A DNA stretch of 39,377 nucleotides from CAYTUI01 sp964441335 (GCA_964441335.1 CAYTUI010000009.1:1-39377), one strand, 5' to 3'. Numbered from the stretch's first letter, positions 31,050 through 38,632 are shown. A program made the numbers and translations. Notes: a model not told the origin generated them from the sequence alone.

Positions 31050-31589
31050 ATGAGATGGTGGTTTGAAGCTTTGCGTTTGCCTCAAAGCAACGTTGTCCGC
31101 CGCTCACACAGAGAATACAATATTGATCTGGGAGGACTGCTAGTCGTCCAGATCATCGTGATTATTCTGACAGTCCTTTCCATAGCGTACGTCTCATCCC
31201 ATCGTGATTTGGAGGACAGTTTTATCAACATCGCGATGGTGATGTGGTCAACCTTTGGCACGATTCTTGTGTTGTTGACGTCGCTCATGGTGTTTGTGAC
31301 CTACAACGACTTCGCTGGTCATGTCCGGTTTATCTACGATAGTCTGGGACTGTCTGCAGTGGAGTTGACCGCGATGAGCGAATCGGCAGTACGATATCGG
31401 GCCACCGAGCATCTGCGATCATTGGCGCAGACTCTTCAGGAGATAGAAAAGGTTACCAAAGAGGGCTGGCCTGAACGGGAAAAGGCTAGAGGCGCTTTTG
31501 GAGCTGCCTTCAATATCTTTCAGGATTCTGGTTTGATCGCCAATCCTGACGCTGGTTACGGACCATTCTTCGAGCCTGCCAAGGCTTGA
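31050..31589 (+). CDS. Two-helix membrane protein with a cytoplasmic helical tail (module C)
   Basis: This 179-residue protein is of unknown family. Two membrane helices (about residues 28-49 and 64-84) are followed by a tail of about 95 residues, largely helical (VRYRATEHLRSLAQTLQEIEKVTKEGWPEREKARGAF), ending in a Pro/Gly-rich segment. The charge pattern puts the long tail in the cytoplasm. The SD AGAGGAG lies about seven bases before the ATG. It is a single-gene unit closed by a strong terminator, with G+C-rich codons like modules A and B. A small membrane sensor or effector is conceivable, but nothing in the sequence proves it. Confidence 0.78.
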   Translation: MRWWFEALRLPQSNVVRRSHREYNIDLGGLLVVQIIVIILTVLSIAYVSSHRDLEDSFINIAMVMWSTFGTILVLLTSLMVFVTYNDFAGHVRFIYDSLGLSAVELTAMSESAVRYRATEHLRSLAQTLQEIEKVTKEGWPEREKARGAFGAAFNIFQDSGLIANPDAGYGPFFEPAKA

Positions 31590-31594
31590 ACCTT

Positions 31595-31642
31595 ACAGCC
31601 CCACACTGACATAACATGTCTGGTGCGGGGCTGATTTTTTTT
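31595..31642 (+). terminator. Intrinsic terminator of module C
   Basis: CAGCCCCACACTGACAT pairs with ATGTCTGGTGCGGGGCTG (one wobble and one bulge), followed by ATTTTTTTT. It is a strong terminator immediately after the stop codon. Confidence 0.92.
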
Positions 31643-31806
31643 GATGTAATTAATCAAATAACAAGAAACAATATTATTCAAATTTCAAGTACCAAATCCA
31701 AAATCCAAAAGTCATTGCAATTTCTCCTCTCGACAAGCTCGAGGACTAAGCTTGGGCAACAATAACAGATGTTTGAAACTTTATTGTAGCGCCTCGGAAT
31801 GAAAGA

Positions 31807-31858
31807 CGCTAAACACCTAATACCTATCACCTAACTCCTAACTCCTATCTCCCAATCC
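31807..31858. repeat. CCTAATACCTA-type array beyond the mgtA stop
   Basis: AACACCTAATACCTATCACC, then TAACTCCTAACTCCTATC, then CCAATCCCTAAACCCC run directly into the 3' end of mgtA. On the mgtA coding strand the array is purine-rich, and it supplies the stop region. The spacer from 31643 to 31806 shows only A+T-rich sequence and a CTCGACAAGCTCGAG palindrome. Confidence 0.8.
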
Positions 31859-34360
31859 CTAAACCCCTTTTAATTTCAAATGCTTATAAAATACCTGTTT
31901 CGTAAACTGCACCAGTACCAAGTAGACAGCAACAAGAATCGCGATTAAGGTCAGAATCAGTCCCGGTAGGGGTTGCAGACCAAAGTAGGCGGCAATGGGA
32001 GTCAGAGGTAATAACCAAGCTAGGGATACGGCTACCAGTGTATTGATTAGCAGTAATCTGCTGGGACGACTTTGAATGAGAGGGATTTTTTTGGTGCGGA
32101 TGACGTAAATAACAAAAACCTGCGTGGCAATGGATTCAATAAACCAACCGGTTTGAAACTGCGCTTCGGTTAAATGAAAAATATAATAAAGTAAAGCAAA
32201 AGTTAGAAAATCAAAAACCGAACTGACTAAGCCAAAGGTCAGCATATATTTGCGTATGAATTTTAAATTCCAAGCTGTAGGTTTTCTGATTTCCTCGGCG
32301 TCTACTGCATCGGATGGTAAAGACAGCTGTGAAGTATCATACATAAAGTTATTCAGTAAAATTTGGGTCGGCAACATGGGCAGGAAAGGCAGTAGAGCAG
32401 AAGCGCCCATCATAGAAAACATATTGCCGAAATTGGAGCTTAAGCCCATCATAATGTATTTAAGAGAGTTGTGAAAAGTTTTACGACCTTCAAGAATACC
32501 ATCTTTTAAAACACGTAAACTTTTTTGCAATAAAATTAAGTCAGCCGACTCCTTGGCAACGTCAACCGCATTGTTAACTGAAATTCCAATATCAGCCGCT
32601 TTCAGAGCCGGGGCGTCATTAATACCGTCTCCTAAATAACCGACTACCAAGCCATTTTTGCGCAATATGGAAATAATGCGTTCCTTTTGGTCAGGAGTAA
32701 CGCGGGCAAAAATTGTGGCATTTTTTGCCGCCACACCCAGCTTTTGATCGGACATTTTGTTTATCTGTGGACCGGTGTACAGACCTTTAATAGGTAACTT
32801 TAAGTCGCGGCAAATTTTTTGCGTTAAGAGCTCATTGTCACCGGTCAGAATTTTGATTTCAATTCCCAGCTCGGCTAAATCTTTAATAGCTTCGGCGGCA
32901 GTAGATTTGGGCGGGTCAAGAAAAGCGATGAAGCCGTGAAATATTAAATCGGTTTCCTGATCATGAGAGTAGGTTTTTGCTTTGGTAGTCAGCTGTTTGG
33001 AAGCCACACCCAAAACCCGAAAGCCTTCCTGTGATAAAGCTTTAAATTGATCGCAAGCCTTTTTAGTTATCTTAGCTGACATAGCAATAATTTTTCCGTT
33101 ATCGTCGTAGTCAGTACAGACCTTTAAAATTTCCTCCGGCGCTCCTTTGCTGATCAGCACATGTTGGCCTCGGTTTTCAACCACGATTGACTGGCGTTTG
33201 CGCATAAAGTCAAAAGGTATTTCATCAATCTTTTTATACGATGCCAAATTAATTTTTTTAAATCTTTTGACGGCGTTATCTAAGGGGTTTTGCACGCCGG
33301 TATGGTAGAAGCTATTGGTATAGGCATAGGTTAGTAGTCGCTCGGTGGCCTGGCCGTTAATGTCCACGTATTTGATCAGTTCAATTTGGTCTTTGGTTAA
33401 AGTTCCGGTCTTGTCTGTACAAAGCACATTCATACTGCCAAAGTTTTGAATAGCCGGCAGATGCTTAACTATTACCTGTTTGGCGGCCATGCGGACTGAA
33501 CCTCGGCTTAAGGAAATTGAAATAATGACCGGCAGTAATTCCGGTGTTAAGCCGATAGCAATAGCAATGGCAAAAATGAATGAAGTGAATAAATCACGCT
33601 GGGCAAGAACATTAACCAAAAAAACAAAACTGACTAAAATTAAAGTCAGTCGCATGGTAAATAAGCTGAACTTACGGATATTCTTATCAAAATCAGTTTC
33701 CGGTTCAGCTTTCTGCAATTGTTTGGCAATTTTTCCAAACTCGGTCTGGCTGCCGGTTCGCAAAACTTCCATAGTGGCAAAGCCGGTAACCATGCTGGTG
33801 CCCATAAAAACTATTTGTTTTAGGTCGGCCGTCAGTTCAGCAGGCAGAACCTCGCTGACAGGTTCTTTTTCCGCCGGATATGATTCTCCTGTTAGAGCCG
33901 ATTGATTAACAAAACAGTCATCGCTTTCCACTATCCGCCCATCAGCCGGTATAATGTCCCCAGCCGACAAAAAAATAGCATCACCCGGAACAATATTTTT
34001 CAAGGCAATCTCCACCTTTTTCCCGTCCCGCCAAACAGTCGCCGTAGTAACAACTTTAGCTATCAGGTTATCCACGGCTTTTTCCGAGCGATAAGTATTA
34101 ATAAAATCCAGAATCGCCGACAACAAAACCATAAAAAGTAATATCACGGTGTTGGTCTTTTGCCCGACAAAGTAAGAGACAATGGAGGCGGCGATTAGAA
34201 TTAACAATAGAGGACTGTTGAACTTTTGAATAAAGGTAACGACCGGCCGCAAGCGTTTCTTCTTTAACACAACATTTTCACCGTGTTGTTGTAGGAGAAT
34301 CCGAGCCTCAACAGACGTCAGTCCGATTTTGTTGTCAGATTTTATTTGTTTAACTTTCAC
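31859..34360 (-). CDS. mgtA: Magnesium-importing P-type ATPase (MgtA/MgtB type, P3B)
   Basis: This 833-residue P-type ATPase should move Mg2+ into the cell. It shows the actuator motif NQSALTGESYPAEK near residue 150, the phosphorylation site CTDKTGTLTKD with Asp316, and the hinge GDGINDAPAL at 577-586. MgtA-specific traits are the GLSSNFGNMFSMMGASALLPFLPMLP segment, then QILLNNFMYD and the C-terminal helices with SSVFDFLTF. The length is a little short of the 898 residues of enteric MgtA. The start is a GTG at 34360, with TATAAT 6 nt upstream and no SD, implying a leaderless mRNA and no room for the Mg2+-sensing 5' leader known from Salmonella mgtA. Confidence 0.94.
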   Translation of the reverse strand: MKVKQIKSDNKIGLTSVEARILLQQHGENVVLKKKRLRPVVTFIQKFNSPLLLILIAASIVSYFVGQKTNTVILLFMVLLSAILDFINTYRSEKAVDNLIAKVVTTATVWRDGKKVEIALKNIVPGDAIFLSAGDIIPADGRIVESDDCFVNQSALTGESYPAEKEPVSEVLPAELTADLKQIVFMGTSMVTGFATMEVLRTGSQTEFGKIAKQLQKAEPETDFDKNIRKFSLFTMRLTLILVSFVFLVNVLAQRDLFTSFIFAIAIAIGLTPELLPVIISISLSRGSVRMAAKQVIVKHLPAIQNFGSMNVLCTDKTGTLTKDQIELIKYVDINGQATERLLTYAYTNSFYHTGVQNPLDNAVKRFKKINLASYKKIDEIPFDFMRKRQSIVVENRGQHVLISKGAPEEILKVCTDYDDNGKIIAMSAKITKKACDQFKALSQEGFRVLGVASKQLTTKAKTYSHDQETDLIFHGFIAFLDPPKSTAAEAIKDLAELGIEIKILTGDNELLTQKICRDLKLPIKGLYTGPQINKMSDQKLGVAAKNATIFARVTPDQKERIISILRKNGLVVGYLGDGINDAPALKAADIGISVNNAVDVAKESADLILLQKSLRVLKDGILEGRKTFHNSLKYIMMGLSSNFGNMFSMMGASALLPFLPMLPTQILLNNFMYDTSQLSLPSDAVDAEEIRKPTAWNLKFIRKYMLTFGLVSSVFDFLTFALLYYIFHLTEAQFQTGWFIESIATQVFVIYVIRTKKIPLIQSRPSRLLLINTLVAVSLAWLLPLTPIAAYFGLQPLPGLILTLIAILVAVYLVLVQFTKQVFYKHLKLKGV

Positions 34361-34366
34361 GCCTAT

Positions 34367-34432
34367 ATTATAACCTATTTCAGATTGGCTGACGATATCA
34401 CTGATCGGTTGACACTAAGTATGTGCTATACT
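34367..34432. promoter_or_regulatory. Divergent leaderless-type promoters of mgtA and the M23 gene
   Basis: Reverse strand: TATAAT at 34372-34367, six bases before the GTG of mgtA. Forward strand: TATACT at 34427-34432, six bases before the ATG at 34439. A TTGACA at 34409-34414 is only 12 nt from TATACT, so it is not an ideal -35. Both promoters share a 78-bp spacer. Confidence 0.6.
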
Positions 34433-34438
34433 TAACCA

Positions 34439-35500
34439 ATGCGTTTTTACTATCGCTACTCAATATTGCTAATAGCCATGTTTATTGGCCTATTTAACAC
34501 AGCTGTGGCACAGACTGTCGTTGTTCGCGATATTGTTTTTCCGGTAGACGGACAGCACAGTTTTTCGGATGATTTTGGCGATCCTCGGTCCGGCGGTCGC
34601 TCTCATGAAGGAATTGACATAATCTCTGCCAAATTAACCCCTGTGGTAGCGGCAACTGATGGCGTCATTAGCTATCTGGTTAATCCAGAAGCTTCTTGGG
34701 GTTATGCAATTTATTTAGAGGATAATGAGGGTTGGCAATATCGTTATCTACATATAAATAATGATACTCCAGGCACGGACGACGGTAATGGGGGGCCAGA
34801 GCACGCCTATGCGCCAGGTATAGTCAGAGGCAGTCGGGTTATTGCCGGACAACTTTTAGGTTGGGTTGGAGACAGCGGTAATGCAGAATACACCGGTTCT
34901 CATTTACATTTTGAAATACGTCAGCCCGGTGGCCACGTGGCTATTAATCCGTATCAGGCATTGGTAGAGGCGCGTACGCCGGCCAGCGTTAATCAGCCGC
35001 CCGTAAAAACCGTAACCACAATTATTGTTCACAGAAATGGGGAACTCGTAAAATATGCATCAAGTCCGAAGGTTTATCTCTTGGCCAATCAAATTTTATA
35101 CCACATTTATGACGAATATAGTTTTGAAACATTGGGGTATAATTGGGCTGACATTCGCGTGTTGCCAGAATCGGAATTATATCAAGAAAGTTTACCGCTA
35201 AGACTGGAAGCGGGGTTTGTGGCCATCTATGATGACGGCACGCCGGTATCGCCACAAAACGCGCCGGCAATTTCTAACAGCTATACATTTACGCAAACCT
35301 TAACCATCGGTTCGGAAGGAACAGAGGTCATGGAACTGCAACGAGTTTTAAAAAGTCTCGGTTATTATACTTATCCAACCCTGACAGGCTATTTTGGCAC
35401 GATAACCAGAGATGCGGTCTTACTTTTTCAAAAGGCCAATGGCATCTATCCGGTTGGTATTGTCGGACCGGAAAGCAGGGCAGTGCTTAATGCTTTATAG
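34439..35500 (+). CDS. Secreted M23 metallopeptidase with a C-terminal peptidoglycan-binding domain
   Basis: The protein has 353 residues. A signal peptide (MRFYYRYSILLIAMFIGLFNTAVAQ, cleavage near residue 25) precedes an M23 LytM-type domain. Zinc and catalytic motifs are visible as SHEGIDI (His and Asp ligands) near residue 57 and HLHFEIRQ (catalytic HxH) near residue 157. The linker 180-280 includes a repeat-like VYLLANQILYHIYDEYSFETLGY segment. The last 65 residues are a PG_binding_1 domain: GSEGTEVMELQRVLKSLGYY, then GYFGTITRDAVLLFQKANG. It probably cleaves peptide cross-links in the cell wall during growth or interaction with a host cell. Confidence 0.93.
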   Translation: MRFYYRYSILLIAMFIGLFNTAVAQTVVVRDIVFPVDGQHSFSDDFGDPRSGGRSHEGIDIISAKLTPVVAATDGVISYLVNPEASWGYAIYLEDNEGWQYRYLHINNDTPGTDDGNGGPEHAYAPGIVRGSRVIAGQLLGWVGDSGNAEYTGSHLHFEIRQPGGHVAINPYQALVEARTPASVNQPPVKTVTTIIVHRNGELVKYASSPKVYLLANQILYHIYDEYSFETLGYNWADIRVLPESELYQESLPLRLEAGFVAIYDDGTPVSPQNAPAISNSYTFTQTLTIGSEGTEVMELQRVLKSLGYYTYPTLTGYFGTITRDAVLLFQKANGIYPVGIVGPESRAVLNAL

Positions 35501-35624
35501 AAATTAGTAAAAAAATAATGGTTGCAATTTATTGGATGAATGCCATGAAAGTGTTAAAGTTCTCCATTAGAAAGGCAGAGAGAATTGGCACTATATTAAC
35601 TTTTATCATAATTAACATAGAACT

Positions 35625-36986
35625 ATGAGAAAACTGATTACCTTATTTTTATTTGGCGCTCTCTTATTACCGGGTCTAGTTCAAGCGGAAATTCCTTTTG
35701 GAGTAACTCCAAAAGAGATAACTGTCAGCGGGTCTGTTGTGCCCACTGAAGATGAAATTAACCTAGTTGGTTTTTTGCGTAGTTCCGGCAAAATAACTGA
35801 CGATTATGTCTATGCCGAGGGTAACCGAATCGGGGTCAAAATTGGTTCAATAGATTATTCAATTAATTTCTGGAATGTTGGTAAAATGGGTGGTACTTCC
35901 GGTTATCTCTTTTGGAAAAAAGATTATAGTAAGGCAGTAATGTATTTGGACTACAATGTCTCGGACAATGGTCAAATCATTGGTGAGGGCAAAGAATGGA
36001 AAGAAATGCCCGGTCAACCATTTTGGCCAATGGAACCGGCAACAACTGAACCAAAAATAAATCAGGCATCCTGTGTTATGGAATTTTCGGGTGGACCGAC
36101 AGGCACCTTTCTTGGCACCTGCAATGACGGTTCAAAAATTTCTGGCCGTATCGGCGCAGGAAATTTTATTATTTTTGATAAAATACAAAGAACGACAAAA
36201 AAAGATGAAGTGGAACTTGCACTTATTCCCGTTACTGGAGTTGACCTTCGTTTGAATAATGAGTTTTCCGATTGGAAAATGGATGAATCTGGGCTCGTGG
36301 ACTCCGGTACTCGGTTCAATTCTCTTTCCGGACAAGTGGAAGTGCGTCATGATGCCGAGGTCAATGGCTGGAAATCCGCACAACTTGAATCAATATTGTA
36401 TGTTGATGATCACATAAAAACTGGTGAAGAAAGTGAGGCAATTTTGAGTTTTGCCGATATGAACACTTTTTTATTGAAACAAGAAACTGAAATAGTGTTG
36501 AATGCTCCGCCCTCAAAAGCCAATAAACTTAAATTGGTGACTGGTAAGGTTATGGCCAATATAAAAAAGATGTTAAAGGATGGCTCCATGGAAATTGATA
36601 TGAGTCAGGCCGTAGCCGGAATTAAAGGTACACGCTTTATTTTGACGGACAATGGTAGTGAATCAAAAATTGAAGTGACTGAAGGGACTGTGGCTTTTCG
36701 TTCAAAATTTGACGGACAAGAAATAGCTGTTTCTGCCGGCGAAGCAGTAATAGCTACAGCTACCAGTCTGGGTGAAAAAACTACTTTTGATGCAACTACT
36801 ACAGACAGCGAATTGCTTCGTGAAACGACTGTCACTACACCTCTCCCAACTCCGATTGAACCAAAAATTGAGATAGAGCCCAATAAAAACAATAATACCT
36901 CACTATTTATAAGTCTTGGTGTTATTCTACTCGCTGTAATTGCTGGTGTCGCGTGGATGATTAAAAGACGAAAAAAAGCCTCCTAG
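35625..36986 (+). CDS. FecR-domain surface protein with a C-terminal membrane anchor
   Basis: The protein has 453 residues. The signal peptide MRKLITLFLFGALLLPGLVQA is followed by an unassigned domain (residues 25-215) and a FecR domain around residues 225-350 (LSGQVEVRHDAE, LYVDDHIKTGEESEAILSFAD, then KGTRFILTDNGSESKIEVTEGTV). A Thr/Pro-rich linker and a terminal helix (LFISLGVILLAVIAGVAWMI) with a basic KRRKKAS stop-transfer end complete it. The topology is therefore outside except for the tail. FecR domains in Patescibacteria are usually not linked to sigma factors and none is seen here, so a structural or binding role is more likely than Fe-signalling. TTGGCA (35585-35590) with ATAATT may be its promoter. 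Confidence 0.88.
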   Translation: MRKLITLFLFGALLLPGLVQAEIPFGVTPKEITVSGSVVPTEDEINLVGFLRSSGKITDDYVYAEGNRIGVKIGSIDYSINFWNVGKMGGTSGYLFWKKDYSKAVMYLDYNVSDNGQIIGEGKEWKEMPGQPFWPMEPATTEPKINQASCVMEFSGGPTGTFLGTCNDGSKISGRIGAGNFIIFDKIQRTTKKDEVELALIPVTGVDLRLNNEFSDWKMDESGLVDSGTRFNSLSGQVEVRHDAEVNGWKSAQLESILYVDDHIKTGEESEAILSFADMNTFLLKQETEIVLNAPPSKANKLKLVTGKVMANIKKMLKDGSMEIDMSQAVAGIKGTRFILTDNGSESKIEVTEGTVAFRSKFDGQEIAVSAGEAVIATATSLGEKTTFDATTTDSELLRETTVTTPLPTPIEPKIEIEPNKNNNTSLFISLGVILLAVIAGVAWMIKRRKKAS

Positions 36987-37001
36987 TATAATTAGTAGTT
37001 T

Positions 37002-37490
37002 CTAATCTATTCTTGCAAAAAGTATGACATAATTCTTGCCGTACGCTTTAGCGCATTTCGGACAAGTGGTGTAAGAAAAATATAACTTGCTAATTTCTTT
37101 ATTCTTAGTTTTTACATATTCCTTCATCTCCTGCGCCCATTTACCAACACTCTGATATGGTCCATCAAAAACTTTTGTCAAAAAAGTTCCAGATAGGGTG
37201 GTCATTTGCGCGTTCGGTACATCTCTGGAAACCTCAATATAGATATCAGCTCCCCACAGATTTTTTTCGTCGGTCAGCATTAGTTGCTGGGGCGCTTTAG
37301 CGTTGGCATTTTCAACTAGTTTCATATTCTTTACCACTTTTTTGCCCATGTTCAGCGGAATATGAAGAAAGCTGGTAACATGATCTTTGACGAAAATTTT
37401 ATTCTGCCAGGAAATTTCCTTATCCTGCCAAGGCTCGGGATTAAATGGTTCACAGCAGCCGGTTGATATAATTGTTTGATTGTCCATCAT
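37002..37490 (-). CDS. Conserved hydrolase-like protein of unknown function with CxxC motif
   Basis: The protein has about 162 residues from the ATG at 37490; a TTG at 37517 would add nine. It is soluble. Conserved-looking blocks are TGCCEPFNPEPWQDKEISW, KDHVTSFLHIPLNMGKVV-like sequence, LTDEKNLWGADIYIEV, then LSGTFLTKVFDGPY and the C-terminal YFSYTTCPKCAKAYGKNYVI with a CxxC pair. I recall similar proteins annotated only as 'hydrolase' in archaea and bacteria; the biochemical role is unknown to me. The Cys residues could bind metal. It is convergent with the FecR gene, with a 15-bp spacer. Confidence 0.8.
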   Translation of the reverse strand: MMDNQTIISTGCCEPFNPEPWQDKEISWQNKIFVKDHVTSFLHIPLNMGKKVVKNMKLVENANAKAPQQLMLTDEKNLWGADIYIEVSRDVPNAQMTTLSGTFLTKVFDGPYQSVGKWAQEMKEYVKTKNKEISKLYFSYTTCPKCAKAYGKNYVILFARID

Positions 37491-37671
37491 GTTAGTTGTC
37501 TTTATTAATTTCGTCAAAATCTCTATTTTTTATAACTCGAACTTCAATGTTTTAAGTTTAACAAATAATACGCCCAAGACAAAATTGAGGCATCAGCACA
37601 TTTTGGGCATTACCTATAATTCCCGATATAGGGTATACTTAAATAGTCTTAATTCATCTAAAACTAAATCT

Positions 37672-38022
37672 ATGGAATCGTATAAGTCTCCTACAACCAA
37701 GCCCTTATACCGCGGCACTCAAGTCGTTTGGTATATTGTAGGTCTGCTGGAAATCTTAATGGCTTTTAGGTTTGTTCTTAAACTATTGGCCGCTAACCCC
37801 GCGGCTGGGTTTAGCAAATTTATTTACACAGTGAGTTATATTTTTGTGGCACCGTTTTTAAGTGTTTTCCGTATTACCCGGGTTGAGGGAAACATTTTTG
37901 AATGGACCACACTGTTGGCTATGGCCGTTTATCTGCTGATTGGTTGGGGCATCATTAGAATATTTTTTATGAGTAAGTCAGTATCTACACCGGAAGCAGC
38001 CGCAAAGATGGATGAAAAATAA
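37672..38022 (+). CDS. YggT-family membrane protein
   Basis: The protein has 116 residues. After a short polar N-terminus there are two hydrophobic regions (about residues 18-38 and 78-100). The block LLEILMAFRFVLKLLAANPAAGFSKFIYTVSYIFVAPFLSVF matches the YggT repeat (LRxLLxxNP...IYxxTxPFLxPF). YggT proteins are membrane proteins linked to osmotic or envelope functions. The ATG at 37672 gives the normal length; an open frame continues upstream to 37480 but that extension is not family-like. It lies upstream of the GlsB/YeaQ gene. Confidence 0.85.
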   Translation: MESYKSPTTKPLYRGTQVVWYIVGLLEILMAFRFVLKLLAANPAAGFSKFIYTVSYIFVAPFLSVFRITRVEGNIFEWTTLLAMAVYLLIGWGIIRIFFMSKSVSTPEAAAKMDEK

Positions 38023-38070
38023 GGTTAATATTTTGAAGAGCGACTATAATTAATAATTAAACGCAAACAT

Positions 38071-38319
38071 ATGGATTTTATATTATGGATTATATTCGGT
38101 GGCTTGGTCGGTTGGGTCGCCTCTATAATCATGAAGACCAACGCTCAACAAGGCATTTTAATGAACATCATAGTCGGTATTATCGGCGCTGTCTTGGGCG
38201 GCTGGATTATGGGCTTCTTTGGTAAGGGTGGGGCAGGAGGTTTTAATCTATACGGTTTCCTGGTGGCCTTACTCGGAGCTGTCATACTAATCTGGATTGT
38301 CAAAGCTATTAGACGATAG
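38071..38319 (+). CDS. GlsB/YeaQ/YmgE family stress-response membrane protein
   Basis: The protein has 82 residues with three glycine-rich membrane segments: ILWIIFGGLVGWVASIIM, NIIVGIIGAVLGGWIMGFF and GFLVALLGAVILIWIVKAI. This is the transglycosylase-associated protein family (PF04226). Expression in other bacteria is associated with general or acid stress. A TATAAT at 38045-38050 gives a 20-nt leader without SD. A perfect terminator follows 25 nt after the stop. Confidence 0.93.
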   Translation: MDFILWIIFGGLVGWVASIIMKTNAQQGILMNIIVGIIGAVLGGWIMGFFGKGGAGGFNLYGFLVALLGAVILIWIVKAIRR

Positions 38320-38344
38320 ACATAAAATAACTCGGATAAATCAA

Positions 38345-38373
38345 AAATCCCGATGAATAGTCGGGATTTTTTT
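38345..38373 (+). terminator. Intrinsic terminator after the GlsB/YeaQ gene
   Basis: AAATCCCGA and TCGGGATTT form a perfect 9-bp stem with a 7-nt loop, and the T-run continues to seven bases. Confidence 0.93.
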
Positions 38374-38392
38374 GGTCTAATGTTCTTGCAGA

Positions 38393-38421
38393 TTGACAAT
38401 AATTCATATTTTCAGTAAATT
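38393..38421 (+). promoter_or_regulatory. Promoter upstream of the GIY-YIG remnant and tRNA-Gln
   Basis: A perfect TTGACA (38393-38398) and TAAATT (38416-38421) have a 17-nt spacer. It could have been the original tRNA promoter before the GIY-YIG fragment came to lie between them. Confidence 0.65.
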
Positions 38422-38434
38422 AACTGTCGTTATT

Positions 38435-38632
38435 ATGAATACCATTCGGGGATCGCCACCCTTCGCTGAAGCTTCGGGTGGCAGGTCTAAGGGTACCCGA
38501 CCACTCAAGTTGATTTATGTTGAGGAGTTTGATAGTAGAGCGTCAGCCTATGAAAGGGAAGTATATTTTAAATCGGGGTTTGGAAGAGAAGAGAGAGCAA
38601 TTATAGTTAAGAAACATTCGGGGATCGTCTAA
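38435..38632 (+). pseudogene. C-terminal fragment of a GIY-YIG endonuclease gene, running into tRNA-Gln
   Basis: The frame MNTIRGS...KGTRPLKLIYVEEFDSRASAYEREVYFKSGFGREER matches the C-terminal half of small GIY-YIG proteins (RPxKLxYxExxxxxxxAxxRExxxKxGxGR). The N-terminal GIY-YIG half with the catalytic Tyr residues is absent, so it cannot be an active nuclease. The last codons (KKHSGIV and TAA) are written by the 5' end of the tRNA gene, which shows loss of the natural end. A 30-bp palindromic element inserted at 38456-38485 adds ten residues in frame. Confidence 0.7.
38456..38485. repeat. Short palindromic element inserted in frame
   Basis: The 30-nt block has arms CCACCC and GGGTGG around a TTCGCTGAAGCTTC centre, encodes PPFAEASGGR, and splits a sequence that otherwise matches the tRNA-Gln 5' end. 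It resembles protein-coding palindromic insertions such as Rickettsia palindromic elements in behaviour. Confidence 0.65.

Noticed and set aside
29957..31858. True telomere or linear-replicon end
   Set aside because: The CCTAATACC arrays are internal, flanked by ordinary genes on both sides, and vary in unit length.
33480..34141. Two forward-strand open frames opposite mgtA
   Set aside because: They lie antisense to the well-supported P-type ATPase domains and show no family features.
37480..37671. Extended N-terminus for the YggT gene
   Set aside because: The extra 64 residues are low in family resemblance and overlap the promoter region and the opposite-strand gene.
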